Source: Pseudoalteromonas piscicida
Lineage (GTDB): Bacteria > Pseudomonadota > Gammaproteobacteria > Enterobacterales > Alteromonadaceae
Reading direction: 5' to 3'
Length of the DNA: 64,000 nucleotides
Assembly: GCF_002208135.1 (NCBI RefSeq)
Contig: NZ_CP021646.1
Coordinates: 1,843,501-1,907,500, forward strand
The translations under genes and the position numbers were made by a program. A model generated the notes under the pieces. That model was not told the DNA's origin. It saw nothing but the letters and a program-made list of their open reading frames with translations, and ran no database searches. Every line of letters starts with the position of its first letter. Positions within the stretch are counted from its first letter, which is position 1. Positions 63,722-64,000 of the stretch are shown here, in pieces.

Positions 63722-64000
63722 GCTGATACACACCTACTTTGCCATCGTCCAGTTGCACTGCACGACCAAGCTTATCTGCCAACTCTAAGTCGTGTGTTAC
63801 AACAACAAAGCTAGTTTTTAGCTGCTGATTGAGTTCAGCCAGCAAGTCATAAATTCGCAGGGCATTATGCTTATCAAGATTGCCGGTTGGTTCATCAGCT
63901 AGCACCAAATCAGGTTCTGTTACTAACGCTCTTGCTATCGCAACACGCTGTCTCTCCCCCCAGAAAGCTCTGATGGCTTATGATCAGCACGATGACTCAA
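63714..64000 (-). CDS. lolD: Lipoprotein-releasing ABC ATPase, 3' part, frameshifted
   Basis: C-terminal part of the ATPase: [13 protein letters not shown] / [12 protein letters not shown] (signature), [12 protein letters not shown] (Walker B) and [10 protein letters not shown] (switch His). The frame changes at a run of six C on the + strand (63956-63961); a seventh gives the normal SELSGGERQRV. The N-terminus and Walker A are outside the window. It overlaps lolC by eight bases. Confidence 0.9.

Overview
The window is a stretch of gammaproteobacterial chromosome, most likely from Alteromonadales and probably Pseudoalteromonas. This rests on gene content and synteny: divergent seqA-pgm and ybfF, then DUF2788-ybfE-fldA-fur, glnS, etfBA facing ETF-QO, trmO-proS, tmk-holB-pilZ-tatD, large TonB receptors, and a REP-type transposase and integron-like attC site of marine type. 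No rRNA or tRNA gene was recognised, and no database search was possible.

Layout. 1-4.2 kb: core block pgm, seqA, ybfF, DUF2788, ybfE, fldA, fur. 4.2-5.5 kb: a dead IS256-family element with an 8-bp target duplication, followed by 1 kb without genes. 6.5-11.4 kb: a small secreted protein, a GST, then DUF1428, two YCII (DGPF-motif) genes and an ECF42-like sigma factor. 11.5-16.9 kb: an atypical Ser/Thr kinase, glnS, a self-duplicated hypothetical protein and a FosA-like protein. 17-21 kb: electron transfer flavoprotein and its quinone oxidoreductase facing each other across two near-identical palindromic operators. 21-31 kb: a TonB-like protein, small unknown genes, trmO, proS, an LpxH-like phosphoesterase, membrane proteins and a NatAB ABC exporter. 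31-34.4 kb: an M28 lipoprotein peptidase and a 10-TM metal exporter.

34.4-38.4 kb is the accessory hot spot. It holds an attC site with a small cassette gene, transposase debris, a Rid-family gene and a 205-bp direct repeat. 38.2-43.7 kb is a peptide-utilisation locus (TonB receptor, Xaa-Pro peptidase, ornithine-cyclodeaminase-family reductase). 44-48.2 kb holds a YgjV protein and a propeller histidine kinase. 48.4-52.9 kb is the tmk-holB-pilZ-tatD-phoD operon. 53-56.5 kb is a solute-binding protein overlapping a hybrid sensor kinase. 56.5-58.4 kb has two kinds of MITE-like repeat bracketing a proteasome-like hydrolase gene, then ohr with a remnant of ohrR. 58.4-64 kb: a LysR/MFS pair, sbcB, lolC/E and the 3' part of lolD.

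Data quality: at least five otherwise intact genes (pgm, DUF1428, the TonB receptor, the propeller kinase and lolD) are broken by one missing base, in every case at a run of G or C. This looks like systematic homopolymer under-calling rather than five real pseudogenes. Other lesions (stop codons in the IS256 transposase and a YCII gene, the lost start codon of the REP transposase, the truncated ohrR) do not fit that pattern and may be real.
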